8,072 nucleotides of DNA from contig CAMNMO010000117.1 of assembly GCA_946544695.1 (NCBI GenBank), positions 1 through 8,072 on the forward strand, in the 5' to 3' direction. The stretch's first letter is position 1, and each line of letters begins with the position of its first letter. Made by a program: the position numbers and the translations under genes. The notes under the pieces are model-generated. The model did not search any database. It was not told the origin of the DNA and saw only the letters and a list, made by a program, of their open reading frames with translations. This DNA comes from an uncultured Ruminococcus sp. (lineage in GTDB: Bacteria; Bacillota; Clostridia; Oscillospirales; Ruminococcaceae). Shown here piece by piece: positions 6,701 to 8,072 of the stretch.

Positions 6701-8072
6701 TTAGCCTTGAAGCGCAGCTTATCCCTGCGTGCAAGTGCCCGATATATCATCGTTGCCGCCGTCATGAACATAGTCACCCACAGTGAGAATGCGGGGATAT
6801 CGTCCATAACGAAATAGCATTCTGCCAGTATCCCTGTAAGGAACAGTGCATGTACGCCCAGTATGCGCTCATCACGCTTGCATATTGCGATAATGAGCAT
6901 CTCTGCTGCGATGCCGCCGCAAAGCAGCCATGCGGTCCAGTGCCAGTCAGGGTAACAGGTCAGCAGCATGAACGCAGCTGCTGTTGTGGTCACAAAACGC
7001 CAGCCGATGATGACTTCCTTAGCACGGACAATGTTCTTGCCGAAATGCCCGAGTATCAGGTAAAGTGCAGTGCCGACTGCACATACGCCCCATACAGTTA
7101 TGGAGGTCCACATACCTCTCGATGCACCGTAAGCCGCATCGACAGGCATAAGCATGTATATGCCTGCCAGAACGAACACGAACTGGAATGCCAGCGGTAT
7201 CTGGCTGCGCTTGATAACAGTGTATGCAGTCAGTTCAGCTGCGCTTATCAGACACAAAGCCCAGCACAGACCGTTCCAGCGTTCGAGGTTCATCATAGGT
7301 CCCAGCAGCAGGTATAACATAGGCAGTCCCATGAAAATACGCATCATGATGTTTATGCCGTCTGCCCTCACATAAGCCTTGCCCTTTCTTTCAAGGAAGG
7401 TGTAAAGCCCTGTGCCGACAATGCCGATTCCCAGAATGATAAGGCATGCCACAGCTGCGCCATACGCTTCATTTTCATATCTCCTGCTCATTAATACCAT
7501 GAGTTCATAGAACATGTTGAGCAATGCAACGCAGTTTGGCAGAAGGACGATCTGCTTTTTGCGCACTGCTGCCAGTGCTGCAAAATCAACAGCCCACAGT
7601 CCTGCCAGTACGAACTGGATATTTGTGTAATCGTGGATAAACAGTGCGGGCAATGCTGCCATCGCAAACAGTATCCTGATGGACAGGTATACGCTGTTTG
7701 CTTCAAACAGCAGCCTGTCGGTCTTTTTGAGCCATACATAAGCCCAGCCGCCTACGATGGCGAACAGTGTTATGCACAGCGAGAAAAATCTGTAATCGTT
7801 GAGGTCGAGGAAAAGGCTGAATGCGCCTGCCAGTATGAATATCGCATGACCTGCCAGCCACTTTTCGCTTCTGAGACGGATAGCGTGCCACAGGCATTCA
7901 CCCATGTAGATAAGGCATATCCCCCAGCCGAATACCGACCAGCCGAAGCCTTCGCCCGAACCGTTGTTGATATCCATGAACAGCATAGGTGCTGCTATCA
8001 GCAGATATACTGCACGGATAACGATATGTGTTGTCCTCAGCGCACCCGAAGGCTTATGCCCGTGCGACCTGC
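3772..8072 (-). CDS. Giant repeat-containing polytopic membrane protein, 5' end outside window
   Basis: At least 1432 residues are visible. The first in-frame Met is at 7986, but the frame stays open to the window edge and the upstream 28 residues (including ALRTTHIVIRAVYLLIAAP) match the internal repeat, so that Met is not the start. From 8055 to about 5113 there are nine tandem repeats of 106-114 residues, each with four hydrophobic segments. Loops rich in Arg and Lys fall after segments 2 and 4 (SHKNE, GRRNKLRF), consistent with both facing the cytoplasm, and the other loops are acidic or aromatic. A conserved Arg opens helix 1 of every repeat. The last ~446 residues hold roughly 14 further helices without obvious repeats and end in WWVYLLLSGIILIIVAAMTE and a charged tail. 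The ending faintly resembles large uncharacterised membrane proteins of the DUF2339 or SCO7613-C type, which I cannot confirm. Function unknown; transport, lipid handling or envelope scaffolding are all open. Confidence 0.9.
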   Translation of the reverse strand, partial: RSHGHKPSGALRTTHIVIRAVYLLIAAPMLFMDINNGSGEGFGWSVFGWGICLIYMGECLWHAIRLRSEKWLAGHAIFILAGAFSLFLDLNDYRFFSLCITLFAIVGGWAYVWLKKTDRLLFEANSVYLSIRILFAMAALPALFIHDYTNIQFVLAGLWAVDFAALAAVRKKQIVLLPNCVALLNMFYELMVLMSRRYENEAYGAAVACLIILGIGIVGTGLYTFLERKGKAYVRADGINIMMRIFMGLPMLYLLLGPMMNLERWNGLCWALCLISAAELTAYTVIKRSQIPLAFQFVFVLAGIYMLMPVDAAYGASRGMWTSITVWGVCAVGTALYLILGHFGKNIVRAKEVIIGWRFVTTTAAAFMLLTCYPDWHWTAWLLCGGIAAEMLIIAICKRDERILGVHALFLTGILAECYFVMDDIPAFSLWVTMFMTAATMIYRALARRDKLRFKANVVAVCMRTIFGVIALSYAVASFKEWNYESFAIFAVIALETLCYGISHKNEGWLFVHAASLTLMLAKIGEYTGRYEHFMLMICGVAAVGSLAYYLLHRAGKLRFDAKNVVGVVRAVYTVLCIPMFIIHFTDFEPVTMTVLGLLCVESLCYAIVFKEQKLLGLHALFLADVLGECAFKIDDFGSFSLWVTALLMALSMIYAELGRRNKLRFDAKYVVIGMRGLFGAAALVYIGYHYDRWDYSCFGIFAVVALETLYYGISRKKESWLYVHAVFATFMLREVSMYIDGDSYKYFILMICGLAAAGTLAYYLLYRADKLTFRTRSLMTVVRSVYCALCIPVIVSHVFEFDLTVLAVLGILCIEGLCYGIALKNSKLIAVHSVFLTGTLWQLAMCTYEEKLFALFCCVTAAAGTLAYYLLGRKEKLRFRCDLVLAGIRSFYGVACLSVMLFEWQRFTWISPVIWSIITAELTYYSLRIKNRWAIRGQNVSFMVLSGVAASMIGRLLPGVNTGMFIFAMLIAVGMLLFRYFRGLYSKTGDCMMMSMLFGLGIALMTETALPYGVITMLMAAVFLTVDAFDEKHFLSRGMRIALPVPELITAAMLAVYLENTYGMHCKAISMAICAGVLCAAAFILSFGINEDRKYAVMKYSTELGACAALLFGMTDRRPDVAAGVAIMIVSAALFAVIQLSKKNFHSALPAITLFAGASKAAGALWYDPMREGTAVIIFSIFMTAMFAAASRLMFPEKLYRKNENGKFHIDTAQAAIVLCMLCCTKESMMFTPRARLFICLLELTVFIADLMRRKHSEMFNRISMTTATASAAAALMVRPFMVFENSMLTIKIILAIVVLFGLAVKKIWADNEKLSREFSQTVFMAAYLLLIVDGLMNQSLINSLIVLSVSLVLLVYSFIRKSRRWFLVSAAALLGLTLYITGDFLAAVAWWVYLLLSGIILIIVAAMTEYFRQKAAKNEHEERFFVDWKW
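5443..6084 (-). repeat. Two-repeat supermodule, copy 2 (R6+R7)
   Basis: R6 mirrors R4 (FGAAALVY, IFAVVALETLYYGIS, LMICGLAAAGTLAYYLL) and R7 mirrors R5 (VYCALCIPVIVSH, AVLGILCIEGLCYGI). DNA similarity survives: CAGGTAGTAAGCCAG at 5776-5790 matches 6418-6432 with one change, and CGCAGATCATCAG at 5811-5823 recurs at 6453-6465, both exactly 642 bases apart. The 15-mer also recurs unchanged at 5458-5472, 318 bases (one repeat) away. Confidence 0.75.
6085..6720 (-). repeat. Two-repeat supermodule, copy 1 (R4+R5)
   Basis: R4 has the A-type pattern (FGVIALSY, W-x-Y, IFAVIALETLCYGIS, then LMICGVAAVGSLAYYLL) and R5 the B-type pattern (VYTVLCIPMFIIHF, TVLGLLCVESLCYAI, then FSLWVTALLMALSMIY). The same A-B order recurs in R6+R7, so the pair behaves as one duplicated unit of 212 residues. 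Confidence 0.75.

Larger units (their letters stand above)
5113..8055 (-). repeat. Nine tandem ~110-residue four-helix repeats within the giant gene
   Basis: Repeat boundaries, set at the Lys (or Arg) of the K-L-R-F-type loop, are: R0 8055-7717, R1 7716-7381, R2 7380-7039, R3 7038-6721, R4 6720-6403, R5 6402-6085, R6 6084-5761, R7 5760-5443, R8 5442 to about 5113. Lengths are 113, 112, 114, 106, 106, 106, 108, 106 and ~110 residues. Position 14 is Arg in all nine. Glu at 46 and His at 63 (E-x16-H, the His in a VHA or GHA context) are both present in R0 (register shifted, same spacing), R3, R4, R5, R6 and R7. R8 keeps the Glu but has Gln in place of His; R1 and R2 are the most diverged. Confidence 0.85.

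Noticed and set aside
6001..7317. Several 100-155-codon plus-strand frames
   Set aside because: All are shadows of the repeats: their similar Cys/His/Gln-rich sequences reflect the repeated DNA of the minus-strand gene, and none has a credible ribosome binding site.
5113..8055. Regularly spaced DNA repeats as a CRISPR-like array
   Set aside because: The period is 318-342 bases, the repeats are diverged and in frame, and they encode protein repeats.

Overview
The window looks like chromosomal DNA of a Gram-positive, moderate-GC Clostridia-type bacterium; a Ruminococcus-like or other Oscillospiraceae relative is my best guess. The reasons are strong AGGAGG-type ribosome binding sites, well-formed sigma-A promoters, a clostridial-style CheA N-terminus, and GNAT, HXXEE and TetR genes typical of these genomes. 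The genus is inference. I see no RNA genes, CRISPR arrays or phage genes.

Layout. (1) Positions 1-1790 hold a minus-strand operon read right to left from a clear promoter at 1762-1790. It encodes an unrecognised 280-aa protein (892-1734), an unrecognised 136-aa acidic protein (427-837) and the start of the chemotaxis kinase CheA (1-385, cut by the window edge). (2) A TetR/AcrR-type repressor gene (1844-2404, minus) is divergent from a plus-strand pair: a GNAT acetyltransferase (2689-3204) and an HXXEE-type membrane protein (3201-3707), which overlap by 4 bases. The region between them has face-to-face promoters and repeated GAYACA/TGTRTC half-sites that look like operators. (3) A 141-bp MITE-like element (2530-2670), with 16-bp perfect terminal inverted repeats and a 9-bp target duplication, has inserted between the plus-strand promoter and the GNAT ribosome binding site. 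The duplication recreated the purine-rich site next to the gene. (4) A bidirectional terminator at 3715-3754 separates this module from the last gene. (5) Positions 3772-8072 are filled by one minus-strand reading frame, still open at the right edge (at least 1432 aa). It encodes a giant polytopic membrane protein.

The giant protein is the most unusual item. Its visible N-terminal two thirds consist of nine tandem repeats of 106-114 residues, each probably four membrane helices. An Arg at repeat position 14 is kept in all nine copies, and a Glu-x16-His pair in six. Repeats 4+5 and 6+7 are copies of one larger two-repeat unit, and the duplication is still visible in the DNA. The remaining ~446 residues are further membrane helices without clear repeats. 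Its function is unknown to me.

How the genes may work together: the TetR protein probably represses itself and the GNAT-HXXEE pair, which are likely co-translated. The cheA operon and the giant membrane protein look like separate transcription units.
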